From the NCBI GenBank assembly GCA_030323885.1, contig CM059190.1, positions 89,317,865 to 89,381,864 on the forward strand: a DNA stretch of 64,000 nt, read 5' to 3'. How positions within the stretch are numbered: the stretch's first letter is position 1; each line of letters begins with the position of its first letter. A program made the translations under genes and the position numbers. The notes beneath the pieces were generated by a model. The model saw only the letters and a list, made by a program, of their open reading frames with translations, did no database searches and was not told the origin of the DNA. The DNA is from Branchipolynoe longqiensis. Taxonomy: Eukaryota > Annelida > Polychaeta > Phyllodocida > Polynoidae. Of the stretch, positions 1-10,944 are shown piece by piece.

Positions 1-79
1 CCAGCCAGGGATCAAACCCAGGACTTGTCTTACATTGCCGTTTTGTTTCTGTGGGCTTTATAATTGTCTGATTAGTATG

Positions 80-335
80 GCTACCAACTTGTACCAGTGC
101 ACATTCGTGGTGATTTATTGTGAACCCCACTGGGAAACCAGATTGTTGGCATCATGACCCAATATCCCACTCAGTCTTATTATCCTGATAGTGAACTACT
201 AACGGAGCACCAGATTAGGTTGTAACAAAACTAATAATAATCAAGGACCAGGCTAGATAGCAACAAGACTATTAATAGCCGAGCACCATGCCAGATTGTA
301 ACAAAACTACTGTGAAGGCCCAAGGTCTTCCCCCA
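80..335 (-). mobile_element. SINE A fragment with expanded internal segment
   Basis: The middle of SINE A (GTGACAG, TTTATAGTGCTG, CACATTATCCTGACACTGAG on the minus strand) is recognisable but diverged. Its CTAATAAxxCCGAGCxCCAGGCTAG segment is repeated every ~40 bases. The array is interrupted at about 325-655 and resumes further right. Confidence 0.7.
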
Positions 336-654
336 CACTGTCACACACTCATGAAAGAACGCCAAGATTCAGTATCAGTACGCTTCAACCTGGTTTATTA
401 CAAAACCTCTCTGCTCTCCAGGGTGTCAACAGTCAACTGACCCGCCCCTAACTCGCCAGGTCCCACATTGCCTCAATAGGTGTGTGTGTGTGGGGGGGGG
501 GGGGGGGGATGAGCTAGCCACACGCAGTAGAGGGCAGCCCCATCGGGGGTCTGCCCAGTGGCTAGCCTGCCACCACCTAGTGCAGTTCAGTGTAACTGCG
601 TAGGTGTGTGGCATAGTGTCTGCCGCCACCGTGTGGTAGTGGGGCTCATGTACA
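336..654. other. Sequence interrupting a SINE A copy
   Basis: About 320 bases separate two halves of one SINE A copy. The piece holds a GT run followed by a 16-base G run near 491-508, and otherwise matches nothing else in the window. No clear target duplication was seen. Confidence 0.45.
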
Positions 655-850
655 GACTACTACACTACTAATAACCAAACACCAGGCTATATAGCAACAA
701 AGCTACTAATAACCAAGCACCAGGCTAGATCCTAACATGTATCAATTTTGGAAGTCATTGGTTTGACTTGGTCGGGGTTCAAGGCCATGAACTCCAGCAT
801 GGGAAGCAACTCAGGACTCTTACCGATCCAACTATCCAGTCTGGTCACCG
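655..850 (-). mobile_element. SINE A, tRNA-head half
   Basis: Two more repeats of the internal ~38-base segment (CCAAGCACCAGGCTAGAT) are followed by the usual TATCAATTTT, TCATTGGTTTGACT and a degenerate tRNA-like head ending near 845. It is the continuation of the copy at 80-335. Confidence 0.7.
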
Positions 851-1029
851 ACTAAGTGATCTACCCAGTCAGTTATCCAACCAGTTATCCCAGTACATTG
901 TTAGTTTTATACTTGTGTAAATAATATATGAAGAAATATTGCCAGAAGAGAAGTGTCATGGAGTTGAGAAATAACATATTGAGATGAATAATCAAATGCT
1001 TCTTCCCAAAATAAAACAAAAATAACTAT

Positions 1030-1310
1030 CATAAATGCGGCTATAGTTGCATAATCCGATGTACTTGACTGGCTACCATATTTCATTTAATATAAATATA
1101 TTAGGTTGATATCATAATCCATTCTTTACTGACTTGAAAACATGCACGATTATTTTTATGTGCCAACTACAATCCAATACATCATAGACTGTATGAGTTG
1201 CAGCAGTGGCAGGTTCTAGTCAATTGACCTAGTTTTAATTCATTCAGCAACGAATCTCTAATAATGGCACCAGTATCTAGGTTCTGTCAAGTCCACACAA
1301 GTGACTTTGC
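1030..1310 (-). repeat. Old dispersed repeat D-old, minus copy
   Basis: On the minus strand this resembles the segments at 17.46-17.79, 40.9-41.1, 50.85-51.1 and 52.2-52.45 kb: TAGATACTGGTxCATTATTAG, then AGAACCTGxxACTGCTG, then CAACCTAATAT and a CGGATTATGCAACT end. The copies are diverged, so it is an old family. No protein is visible. Confidence 0.55.
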
Positions 1311-2350
1311 TTAGAAAGCTCTGTGGCTTCCTTGGATTGGTGCATAATTCTGACTGATTCATGGAAGGAGGAGACACCTTGACAGTCTTTGCCACCCTCC
1401 GCCCGGACTCTCGGCTCAGGAGCTTACGCCCACCAATCAGGACGCTCCACCAAAGCGCCACCTAACTGCACCTTCCAGAACCATCACTCAGCAGCTGCTA
1501 AGACTTGAAATGGATGTATTCTAGATGCAAATTATGTGTTTGTTTAGCGACGTTTCCGGCACAACAAACTAAAGGAGGCTATTGGGGGAGATTAGAGTGC
1601 AGGTTGGTGGTGGAAGTCCTCTATAATACCTTTTCTACAGGGCAAGCTGCACAAGTTGGATACGTAGGATGAAATCTAGTTAAGTGTGTTGGCTTTGCAA
1701 ATTTGATGGTTTTATCGGACCAGGAAGCTTTATAGAAGAAAACTAGAAATAATTTGCCTAGCTAAATAAAATATCATTTGCCCATCCCACACTCCCCGCT
1801 CCAACCCCCCAAAATAAAATTATTTTCAGTGGTACAGTACAGGGGCGCAGCTAGACCTTTAACGATGTGTACTCCTAATTTCGGCAGGGGGTTTAGGGGG
1901 CCGCTTAACCTTAAGCTGGCGGATTTTACACATTTTAGACTTGAGTTTTCGACACTCCGGACTACTACATGCCTCCTCTCTCTCTCGGTCTCTTTCTCCT
2001 AATTATTTATTTATTTTTGTTGTTGACAAAACGATGTGGACGTTTTGGCGTACGCGCATACGCCTAGCTATCCCCTGCAGTGAGTGGTTGTTACAGTGTA
2101 AAGGGGTCGTGGCGCCACCAAGGCGGTGAGGTTGGGGAGGCTGGAGCAGTTTGTGACTAGGCCAAAATCCATCAGTCCATGAATGTGGAAAGGATGGATA
2201 TTCTGGATTATTATACTCGTATAATTCTTATCCTGGCATATATAACATAATTGTGACCAGTGTGACACTACAAGCATGCTGCAACTATTCCAGTACGGTA
2301 CATCAAAAGCTCCCCATGTGATGTCCTGAACTTAAAGGTGCAAACTAATG
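1311..2350. other. Unassigned sequence
   Basis: About 1 kb with no convincing gene or repeat. It contains the duplex-like TATACTCGTATAAT near 2213, a motif also found at 15.54 and 27.9-28.1 kb. Short open frames exist but lack coding features. Confidence 0.5.
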
Positions 2351-2354
2351 TAGT

Positions 2355-2860
2355 GGTCTGCACTGACCTCTCAGGCAAGGAGCCGCATAGACAGCTAGGC
2401 GTGGGTAGTATGGTGATATCAGGAAGCCTAGGTGGTGTAATGGTTAGCACACTGGCCCGGAATGCAAAGAGATGTGGGTTCGAGTCCCGCTCGGGGCTTT
2501 CCCATTTTCATCACCCCCATGACACTGGTTGCCGTGACCAGGATCCTGTACAAGCTACGCGCTGTATAGTTGTTGAACCTACCCTGTGTATGCTTGTGCA
2601 TTGCCTGTATGTATGTAATTGTAAGCATTAAAAGACTTACAATTCCAGGGGGACGAGTGTAGTGGTCTGCACTGACCTCTCAGGCAAGGAGCCGCATAGA
2701 CAGGTAGGCGTGGGTAGTGTGTTGATATCAGGGAGCCTAGGTGGTGTAATGGTTAGCACACTGGCCCGGAATGCAAAGAGATGTGGGTTCGAGTCCCGCT
2801 CTAGGCGCAATATTTCCCATTTTCATCACCCCCTTGAAACTAACATTAATTAGCAAATTA
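2355..2860 (+). mobile_element. SINE C, tandem pair
   Basis: Two units of ~300 bases lie head to tail. Each has a leader (AGTGGTCTGCACTGACCTC, AGGCAAGGAGCCGCATAGAC) and a tRNA-like head with an A-box-like GGTGTAATGGTTAGCACACTGG and a B-box-like GGTTCGAGTCCCGC, then TTTCCCATTTTCATCACCCCC. The first unit continues through ATTGTAAGCATTAAAAGACTTACAATTCCAG into the second leader. The second ends near 2850. It is probably transcribed by RNA polymerase III when active. Confidence 0.8.
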
Positions 2861-3295
2861 GCTATTTATTTGGTGTAAGACATGTCTACTAATCCCCCCC
2901 CCCCCCACACCCTAGGGTCGTAGGGGGAGCGTTTTGTCTGTTTGACTTAGAGTAAATCTCCATTCAAAATAAAAGTTCATTGCAATTAAAATACAGTAGA
3001 TTATACCAATCAATCTCACATATTGTTCAGAGAAATATGTGACAAACTAAAAAAAAAGCCATTGAACGGTGCAATATGACTTTTAATTAAACGGACTACT
3101 TCTTAATTACTTTCATTCCTCAGGTTCCACAAATGTGATTCTGTTGTGTGTCTTGATCAGCACATGTTAAATTAGTACTGATCTGGTTTGGGCAATTTAG
3201 AGCGGATTCACTGATGCAATGCACATCAATAAACATAAAACAATGCCTGCACACACACACGAGCCATTTGATCTATTACCACCATGTTATTCTGG
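2861..3295. other. Unassigned AT-rich sequence
   Basis: It contains a C run near 2896-2907 and a short stretch near 2985-3050 that resembles the middle of repeat D-old. Nothing else is recognised. Confidence 0.45.
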
Positions 3296-3585
3296 TTAAT
3301 ATAGTTAATCGGTAAGAACGCTGACTTGATTCCTTTTCGGGAGGTTGTGGGTTCGAAAACCGACCGAGTTAACGCAGTGACTTCCACAATTGAAACTTGT
3401 CACTACCTATCCTGGTGATCTACATTAACAGGATATTGCAAGGACTGGTTTGCTCAGTATTACTATCAGAACAATGTGACTGAGTTGGATATCGCGTCAT
3501 GGTGCTCATGGTCCGGTCTTCCAGTGGGGAAATGTGATAAAGTTGCCTTCAGTGCACACTATCACTAGTCGCTACTAATCTGATA
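3296..3585 (+). mobile_element. SINE A, diverged copy
   Basis: A weak tRNA-like head (GTTCGAAAACC) is followed by TGAAACTTGTCAC, GCAAGGACTGGTTTGCTCAGT, AATGTGACTGAG and TGCACACTATCAC. The tail is lost where element S copy 1 follows. Confidence 0.7.
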
Positions 3586-3611
3586 TCACCTGAGATATTA
3601 GTAAGCTGTCA

Positions 3612-4100
3612 TCATCATCATGCTGTCAGTCGCGATGCAACAAAGACTGCTTTCATTACTTGACTGCCACTCTCCATTTAGCTCTCTGCTGTGAGAGTGA
3701 TGTCCATGAGTCGGTCTTAATGTCTCTCAGCTTCAGGTTTCTCTTGATGGTGTTTTGGGCGGTTGTACATTTCATGAAAGCTGCCTGCAAAAGTGTTGAA
3801 GTTCTGCTGGCTTTTGCAAGTTACCAGCGGCACTCTCTTGGGGAGCAAATAGGGGTTTCACACTGGCAAGAACATGTCCAAAACTATTTGTCCCTGCAGT
3901 GACTGGTCGGGAGATGTTGGGAGTTCCATACATCAACCGCCCTTAATGCTGCCACAGTGACATGGTTTTCTGTTTAGGGTTTGCTCCCTTAGCCTTCAGT
4001 TCTGTCAAGAACCTGTACCACAAGGCAGTGGTTTACAACTCTGCAGGGCAGAGGTGTCAGACTCCCGGAGGTATTGCAGTACCTGCAATACCTGCATACC
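3612..4100 (-). mobile_element. Short LINE-tailed element S, copy 1
   Basis: The first ~150 bases are the reverse complement of the LINE 1 3' end, including the CAT run. The rest is a non-coding ~330-base body unrelated to the LINE RT frame. Perfect 10-base duplications TAAGCTGTCA lie at 3602-3611 and 4101-4110. This copy keeps about 100 bases more LINE sequence than the other three. No protein is encoded. Confidence 0.85.
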
Positions 4101-4444
4101 TAAGCTGTCAAACCCCAATAAACAAACATTTGAAATAAAAAACATACACCTACCAGGCCAGAAGGCTGAAAGATTGGATCATCCATTGTTATCCATGCAA
4201 TACATCATCGGTTTGAACCCTGGATGACCAATGATATATGAATGTGTACTTCTTGCTGCCTAGCCTCTCGCTAGGCCTCATTCGGATCTGAGAAGGAGTA
4301 GTTGGATGAGGGCGCCCAATTTCCTGTAATAGACATTTCCATTAGTCAATGATTGAATGGAACCAGAACAAATATAACAGTGCATATATGTATAGGCAGA
4401 TGCAACATACATTGTGGGTGAACACCCATCTCAAATCAACCCAT

Positions 4445-4515
4445 CCACCCAGGAGCATTTGTCCTGATATGACCTTAGATGTTGCCAGGATGTAAACTCC
4501 AACAACCAACCAACC
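4445..4515 (+). mobile_element. SINE A 3' tail fragment
   Basis: Only the end remains: GTCCTGATATGACCTTAGATG, TTGCCAGGA, and AACTCCAACAACCAACCAAC. It abuts the inverted-repeat relic that starts near 4572. Confidence 0.75.
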
Positions 4516-4571
4516 CGGGTGGACGGTTCTTACGTGTGTGCAGGTCTGGAAGTACCTTATTCAGATATAAT

Positions 4572-5235
4572 AGGCCTGTCACACTATGATGTAAGGCGCC
4601 AACATAAGCCAACATAGGTGACGTTTCATCATTACGTTGAGGAATGTCGAGTTATGTTGTGCTGACGTTAGACTGACGTTGAGTTACATTGAGTTTCATC
4701 AGGTTACGTCGAGTTACGTCAGCTCACGTCGAGGTTTTGGACACGTTGAAAACTTTCGACGTAGCTCGACGTTGGACAACATAAGGATTTTACGTTCACC
4801 CTACATTATGTACGCGTTAGGTGAACGTCAATGTACATTAGACGTGCGTTAGTCAAACACTGCTCACTACATTGCATTACATTGTATTATGTTGACCTAC
4901 TTCAAAGGCAGTGGGAACGTACAGTAGTGACGGCGTATGGATAACATGCGCCTAATGTACGTCCAATGTACGTTTAGCATTTTGCCACCATGACGTATCT
5001 AACATGCAGGCACGTAGTTCTGGTGATCAAATTATGTATATACCATGCCATGAGCGTAATTACGTTGCCCTCTCTTGTTGAACCACTTTATCACTACGCT
5101 TTACTGACGTTACGCTCACGTCAACTATGCGGGATTGACATCCCAAATTTGCATATTACGCCGAGAAGTTTGATGTGTAGAATTTATTTTCACGTTGTCC
5201 CTATGCTGGCGCTTACGTCGTAGTGTGACAGCCCC
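4572..5235. mobile_element. MITE-like relic rich in ACGTxG words
   Basis: The ends are inverted repeats: CCTGTCACACTATGATGTAAG on the left and the complement of GCTTACGTCGTAGTGTGACAG on the right. The interior is packed with short GACGTT/ACGTTGA words and has no real coding frame. About 660 bases long. No firm target duplication was found. The right terminus word TAGTGTGACAGCCCC recurs at 60.9 kb. Confidence 0.72.
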
Positions 5236-5460
5236 ATTACATATTTAATAAGTAGTGTGTTTGAGAGACTTTCCATAGTCCTGTTATAAGTGAAATTCTT
5301 TCCTATTACTCAAAATGGTTGTTTGACAAATGTAATTAGGATATAGGATTTTAGAGCTGTTGGAGTCAAACCCCTGGTACAGAGCAACACTTGCTAATAC
5401 TACTTCTACTCACTACACTTAACACAAACAACGCAGCATTCCGAGATGCAGGTTATCTTT
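5236..5460 (+). repeat. Dispersed repeat G, copy 1
   Basis: TTTAATAAGTAGTGTGTTTGAGA, CAAAATGGTTGTTTGA, GGATTTTAGAGC and CTGGTACAGAGCAACACTTG recur in the same order at 41.85-42.76 kb. Function is unknown. Confidence 0.6.
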
Positions 5461-5711
5461 TTTTATTACAAACTGCCTCGCATACATATGTTTGTAAGAG
5501 AAATGGAACAGTAAACATGTTATCTTTGGTAATTAGCTTTCATGGCTGTTTACTTGTATTTACAAATTAAGTTAGATATTTAAGATGGCACTCCAAGCCC
5601 AACCCTCCTTATATTAAATATAGAAGAGAGGTGGTCAGGATGGTGGGGGTTCATGTAGGCCACCCCCTCCCTGTTCATGGACGGGTCAGTCCACCCGCAT
5701 AACTTGTCACA

Positions 5712-5808
5712 GATCCCAGCAATACCATTGTAACCATATTCTAACTCCCTAAATCAACCACATCACTAAATCGGTCCCACGGTCGGGCGATTTAGAGAGG
5801 TTTTACTG
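5712..5808. mobile_element. Pogo-like MITE, right half
   Basis: It matches the right half of the element at 55895-56064 (CAATACCATTGTAACC, GGTCGGGCGATTTAGAGAGG) and ends in TTTTACTG followed by TA. The left end is missing. Confidence 0.6.
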
Positions 5809-5987
5809 TAGTTAATAGCAAATACATAGGAAGTGTCAGGTCCAGCAGTCATACAAATAGTAAATGTATACCTCTGAAACAAATTCTTGTTGACCTAAAC
5901 GCAGAGAATGCCAATTGTGTCTGGTTAATTCTAGAATTAGATAAAAGTAGATTTGGTGTAAGACATGTCTAACGTGGCTGCCTTTGC

Positions 5988-6378
5988 GGGTTTTTTTTTT
6001 GTTAGTTGTTTTATGTCCTAGCAACATCTAAGGATAGGCACTGACTTGTTTGTTTGTTGTTGTTTATGTCCTAGCAACATCTAAGGTCATATCAGGACGG
6101 GCACTGACTTGTGACAGTGCGCACTTATGGTGACTTTATAGTGCTGCCCCACGGGGAAACCAGGGCACCAGACCATCACCTGATATCGCACCCAGTCATA
6201 TTATCCTGACACTGAACCAACCAGTCCTTGCCCTATCCTATTAATGCCGAGTGCCTGGCTACGAAGCAAGAACTATACATTTTAAAGTCATTTGTTTGAC
6301 TTTACCAGGATTCGAATCCCATGATCTACCAAAGCCGGAGACGGACGATCAACTCATTCGGCCATCCTGTCTGATCTC
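5988..6378 (-). mobile_element. SINE A, full copy preceded by a tail fragment
   Basis: A short 3'-tail fragment (5988-6045) lies directly before a nearly complete minus-strand copy (6050-6378), from TTTGTTGTTGTTTATGTCC through TTTATAGTGCTGCCCCAC to the tRNA-like head (GATTCGAATCCC and GGCCATCCTGTC). Confidence 0.85.
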
Positions 6379-6535
6379 AGAAAATAACAAACTCAAGACA
6401 ATCTGTTGTATGCCTTGAGGTCAAAACAGAAATACTCTGAATGCAAGGCTAGCATAGTGGTTCCTACTGCTTATATACGCCAGACTGTCTGTTGCTTGAT
6501 GTGAAGTCACTTTTTCCAGATCATATGCATTTTTA

Positions 6536-7115
6536 CGATACCGCTACGACGCCGAAACGACGCCGATACGACGCCAATATGCCGCCGATACGCCGCCGAT
6601 ACGCCGCCGATACGATGCCCCTACGCCCCCCCCCCCTCACTGCCGCTACGCCTCCTCTAGGCTGCCGCTACGCCGCTGATATGATGCCCCTACGCCGCCC
6701 CTACGCTGCCGCTACACCGCTGCTACACCGCCCCTATGCTGCCTCTACGCCGCCGATATGATGCCCCTACGCTGCCGCTACGCCGCCCCTAGCCACTACA
6801 CCGCCGATATGACGCCCCTACGCTGCCGCTACGCCGCCGATATGACGCCCCGACGCTGCCGCTATGCCGCCCCTAGCCACTACACCGCCGATATGACGCC
6901 CCTAGGCTGCCGCTACGCCGCCGATATGACGCCCCTACACCGCCACTACGCCACCCCTACGCCGCCGCTACACCGCCCCTATGCCGCCTCTATGCCGCCG
7001 CTAAGCTGCTGATATGACGCCCCTACGCCGCCTCTACGCCGCCCATACGCCGCCTCTACGCCGCCCCTACGCCGCCGATATGACGCCCCTAGGTCGCCGC
7101 TATGGCGCCCCTATG
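6536..7115 (+). repeat. GC-rich degenerate minisatellite
   Basis: Nearly 600 bases are built from CCGCTACGCCGCC, GATATGACGCCCCTACG and close variants, with an underlying 3/6-base step and higher-order units of ~33-66 bases. Long open frames on this strand come from the repeat and are not credible genes. CpG is abundant compared with the AT-rich surroundings. Confidence 0.85.
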
Positions 7116-7760
7116 CGGGAGGCCTTTGCTCGGGAGACCTTTGTTCTATCGAATCGTCAACGCCGTTCGGTACCACCCACTGTAAAAGACGGGATTCAAT
7201 TCTTAGTCACGTCACAAATATAAACTTATAAAGAGCCTTATTTTATCAAAGCAGTCACCTCCAATATCACCGCCCATTCATACTTTACAAGAAAATTCTT
7301 CCTTAGAAAACAAAAGCTCATCCTTCATTTCCCCGTAGTGACAGCATGACATTTAAATAACACAGAAACAAAAAAAAACACCCACTCACAAAATCAGTAA
7401 CCATGGCCACTGGATGCCAAAATTGCAGGCGCATACTGTCCGACTATTTTGTAGACATGCGTGGTGTGGACATTACACAACGAAATGGGACTGGCAATCC
7501 AAGCCATGTGTAGCTATGTGTTATCCATTTCAGACAAACCAATACCAATAGAAATATGGCAGAGCAATTCTCTGGCTGGTACCAATCCAACCTTCTTTAT
7601 TTATTAAAACAACAATCTGAGGCAGCAAGTCACTTCTGTGCAGTAGATGCTCGCTTATATTTAAGTTATAAACCCATACAGCCCCCCCCCCATTAGGCTT
7701 ACCTGCCATGAGGAACAACGCTTCCCCAAGTTGCTCAAGCTACCAAACCCACACAACCAT
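7116..7760. other. Unassigned sequence
   Basis: No repeat or gene recognised. A 10-base C run occurs at 7682-7691. Confidence 0.4.
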
Positions 7761-7774
7761 ATCAAAGTCGTTGC

Positions 7775-8090
7775 ATTCTTATAATATTTATTCTTGAAGA
7801 TTTATACTGCCTATCATGGATAAGTCTGAATAGACTTGTTTTCACCATTAGACAGTTTGTCGATAGAAATCCTGAGCCTACACTTTTACCGACCCAACAG
7901 ATTTTTAACCTCCCACACCACATAAACATGGTATGAGAGCAACTGGTCTTTGATGGTGCCGTAAGTTCTACACAGCGGTGGAAATCCAAATTGGCAGAGG
8001 TGGGAGCATGGGGAGTCGAACCAACAACCTTCAGATTAGGAGTCTGACCTAGAAAAAAGTCAGACACTCTAACCACTCTGCCACAGAGAA
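7775..8090 (-). mobile_element. SINE B, copy 1
   Basis: On the minus strand the head reads CTCTGTGGCAGAGTGGTTAG, then a long arm, then GGTTGTTGGTTCGACTCCCC. This is a tRNA-like head with a long variable arm, resembling Leu or Ser tRNA. The body (TTGGATTTCCACCGCTGTGT, GTGTGGGAGGTTAAAAATC, CTATCGACAAACTGTC) matches the copies at 28.49 and 33.74 kb. Confidence 0.83.
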
Positions 8091-8159
8091 CACAATTTAT
8101 AGAAATACTTTATGGATCATGTAATTAACTCTACCACTCATGGCCAGAAGAACCATTGC

Positions 8160-8600
8160 CGTGGCACAGATAAATTACATCCATATAAATCAAATTAATT
8201 TACCCCACCCCCACCCCCTACCAAAAAAATGAAAATTGGTGTAAATAAATGTGCTATGACATTGATAAATGGCATCAATACGAATACATTTACAAAAACA
8301 CATTAAATCCACAAAACTCACCAAAAAAAACATATTGATTTAGATAAATGTGTTATGGCACATGACATCCATATGAATCAATATACCCTAGAAAAAACAC
8401 CTGCTATAAATGAATGTGCTATGGCATGGAGAAATGACATCCCCATGAATAAAATGAATTTACCTCCCACAAAAAAAAAACTTGGTGTAAATAGATGAAT
8501 GTACTTCGGCACTAAGAAATAGTACCTATATGAATAACACTAATTTGCCCTGAACAATATTCAAATTGGTGTAAACAAATGTGCTATGACACCGAGAAAT
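8160..8600 (+). repeat. Degenerate tandem repeat, ~90-120 bp units
   Basis: About five diverged units share GGTGTAAATAAATGTGCTATG, GATAAATGxCATC and ATATGAATxAAxxTAATTTAC, with A-run linkers. It abuts a SINE A on the right. Confidence 0.75.
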
Positions 8601-8607
8601 GTTTGTT

Positions 8608-8835
8608 GCTTGGTTGATGGAGCTTTACTTCCTCGCAACATCTAAGGTCATATCAGGATGGGTACCGACTTCTGACAGTACACACTCATGGTGACTTTAT
8701 AGTGCTGTCCCACTGGGAGACCAGGCCACCTGCAATGTCCTGATATGCTACTCAGTAACTATCCTGACGCTGAGCCAACCAGTCCTTGCCCTATCCTAAT
8801 ACTGCTCAACAAGTATCAATTTTTAAGTAATTCTT
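8608..8835 (-). mobile_element. SINE A, 3' two-thirds
   Basis: It runs from the tail (CTCGCAACATCTAAGGTCAT) through TTTATAGTGCTGTCCCACTG to CCTATCCTAATACTGC. The tRNA-like head is missing. Confidence 0.82.
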
Positions 8836-8889
8836 AAATATTGATTACTCATTCAACATGTATTGCTGCAGAGAAGAACTACTAAGTCA

Positions 8890-9080
8890 ATTTAATTAAA
8901 TCTGTCATTGCTGAAACCTATGGTGTGCAACACGTCAGTCTGCAAACAGGAATGAATTTGAAATGTGTTCACTTTAAATACCATTAAACAAAATACATAA
9001 AAGATACAAATTACTTCAAACTAAAGTGGAGTAGATTATAATGACCACCCTAATATGTGTATAAGAATGGCTCATATTAT
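8890..9080 (+). repeat. Repeat D-old, partial plus copy
   Basis: TTGCTGAAACCTATGGTGTG, a TTTGAAATGTGTTCACTT stretch and CAAACTAAAGTGGAGTAGATT followed by AATGACCACCCTAATAT correspond to the second half of the family seen at 17.46-17.79 kb. Confidence 0.5.
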
Positions 9081-9287
9081 GGGAGAATGATCTCTATATA
9101 TTGATATATTGATCACTGTATATAATGAAACCAACGCATCTATTTTGAATTGGTCTTGCATGAAGCATCGTATTACAATGATTCATAGTAAATATGACAA
9201 TACATTAGAAATATCCTCTGAGTGTAGTTAACTTCGATCAATAAAGGAGGGGGAGCAGCAATTGATTCTAAGGCCCTTTTTTGGTAT

Positions 9288-9670
9288 TACCAAAGACCCT
9301 ATAATACTAAGACGGCTCACTCCCTATCTCTCCCATGGTAATGTAAATTTTGCAGTGCCACCTTGTGGCGGGTTTGATCAGCCCAGCTGCTGGTTGGTGT
9401 TTCACATGTAAACACATACAATTATATTATACATGAGATAGGTAAGTATGAATACACATCAATATGAAATTGCTATGAACAAATACACATCAGCATCATC
9501 ATCAGCATCGCCATCATCACACATCTTTCACATTCATATATAGATTTATACATATAATATAACACCTGTTTAACCAAGAGAACAGCCAGCACACCAAGTG
9601 GTGGGTTTGATCATTTTGATTACAAAGTACAGGCTGAGAGAGCCGTCTTAGTATTATAGGGTCTTTGGTA
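9288..9670. mobile_element. MITE with 31-bp perfect inverted ends
   Basis: The left end (9288-9318, TACCAAAGACCC...GACGGCTC) is the exact reverse complement of the right end (9640-9670). If the element starts at CCAAAG, the 5-base sequence TATTA flanks both sides, a plausible target duplication; TA alone would also fit. The interior (~320 bases) has no coding frame and includes a CAT-rich stretch near 9490-9515. It is internally deleted or non-autonomous, and needs a transposase from elsewhere. Confidence 0.85.
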
Positions 9671-9739
9671 TTACACACGTTGATTGATCATGGTAAATTC
9701 CAATTAGAGACAATGTATATTCCTCATTCACTGGTACAT

Positions 9740-9888
9740 TGCCTTATCCTAATAATACAGAGCGCCAGGATAGATAATGACAAGCATCACTGTTTGAATC
9801 AGTGGTTTGACTCAGCTGGCTTTGAACCCCTCGGGTTTGAATCCCACGACCTCCCACAAGTCATTTGGCCATCCCGTCTGTGGGTGTC
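9740..9888 (-). mobile_element. SINE A, tRNA-head half
   Basis: CCTTATCCTAATAATACAGAGCGCC, TCAGTGGTTTGACTC, GGTTTGAATCCCACGA and GGCCATCCCGTCTG give the head half on the minus strand, directly right of the 9.3-kb MITE. Confidence 0.75.
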
Positions 9889-10049
9889 TTACTACAATAA
9901 ACAATGTTCAATAAAATAGCTCTAAAAAGAAACCAGGAGACATTGTACTATATATGTGCCATTAAAATAAGAATACTCCATGATGTTTATATAAATTGAT
10001 GTCAACTGGAATAAATGAGAGAAACAAGTTATGATTGACTTATAGGTTC

Positions 10050-10260
10050 TTACTCCAAAAAGTCAAACCAATGACTTAAAAATTGACACTTGTCACTTCC
10101 TAGCCAGGCGCTCGCCATTATTAGGATCGGGTCAGGACTGGTTGGCTCAGTATCAGGATAATGTGACTGAGTGGGATATCAGGTCATGGTGGTGGCGGCC
10201 TGGCCTCCCAGTGGGGCAGTACTATAAAATTGCCATGAGTGTGCACTGTCACAAGTCGGT
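10050..10260 (+). mobile_element. SINE A, middle part
   Basis: CAAACCAATGACTTAAAAATTG, AGCCAGGCGCTCGCC, GTGACTGAGTGGGATATCAGG and CACTGTCACAAGTCGGTA are well conserved. Head and tail are missing. Confidence 0.85.
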
Positions 10261-10264
10261 AATA

Positions 10265-10935
10265 TGATTTTATTTTTGTTCTCAGATAAACTAGAACCCT
10301 CTCTATTAAATTGATGATTAGCAGTCGATAAAGTGCAAAGGGGCTCTGTTTAGCGGCTGTTTAGTGTGGATTTTCAAAATGGTATCGATTCCAGTCCGCG
10401 ATGTTTTCGGATATACATGTAACATGTTTCTGTAAATAAGTAAACAAAACATTTAAAATTTCTTTTTTAATTTCTTCTTTTTCTTAAGCAAAAAAAAAAG
10501 CAGACGAGATGATCAAGGAGTTTGAAGACTGGGTTCAAAGAGAGGTCACACTAAAACAATGACTTACAAAGGTCTACTTATCACTACTACCTAGCTGGAA
10601 CTCAGCACTACTGGGGGAAGAATGAGGAAAACCAATTGTCCACAGATGAAGTGTACCTGCCTAAATCAAAGAATGGAATGGCAACAACAAAAAGATGAGC
10701 ACTTTAAATTGAACCAAACATTAATCAAATTACCATTCCCACCATAAAATATGTTTTGATCAATGCATCTGGTTGCCAGTGGCATATTTTCAACAAATTA
10801 TAAGCTCGCCCGATGAAACTGTTAAATATCTTAGCAGTGTACCACAATGTCATGACACGCCCGTTTAATTGGAGCGAAATGGGTTGATGTTTGTTTTTTA
10901 TTGGGGTGGTTTGGTTGGTTTTTTTTATGGGGGGG
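10265..10935. other. Unassigned sequence
   Basis: No gene or repeat recognised. It contains an A run near 10490-10499. Confidence 0.4.
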
Positions 10936-10944
10936 GGGCCTTAG

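Noticed and set aside
491..508. Long G run as a biological feature
   Set aside because: Mononucleotide runs of this length are also common sequencing or assembly artefacts; nothing else supports a function.
2430..2500. Functional tRNA at the SINE C head
   Set aside because: The tRNA-like part is embedded in a repeated SINE unit with leader and body, and acceptor ends do not pair.
6492..7223. Three consecutive plus-strand frames of 69-89 codons
   Set aside because: They are the degenerate TACGCCGCC array. Methionines come from GATATGA words.
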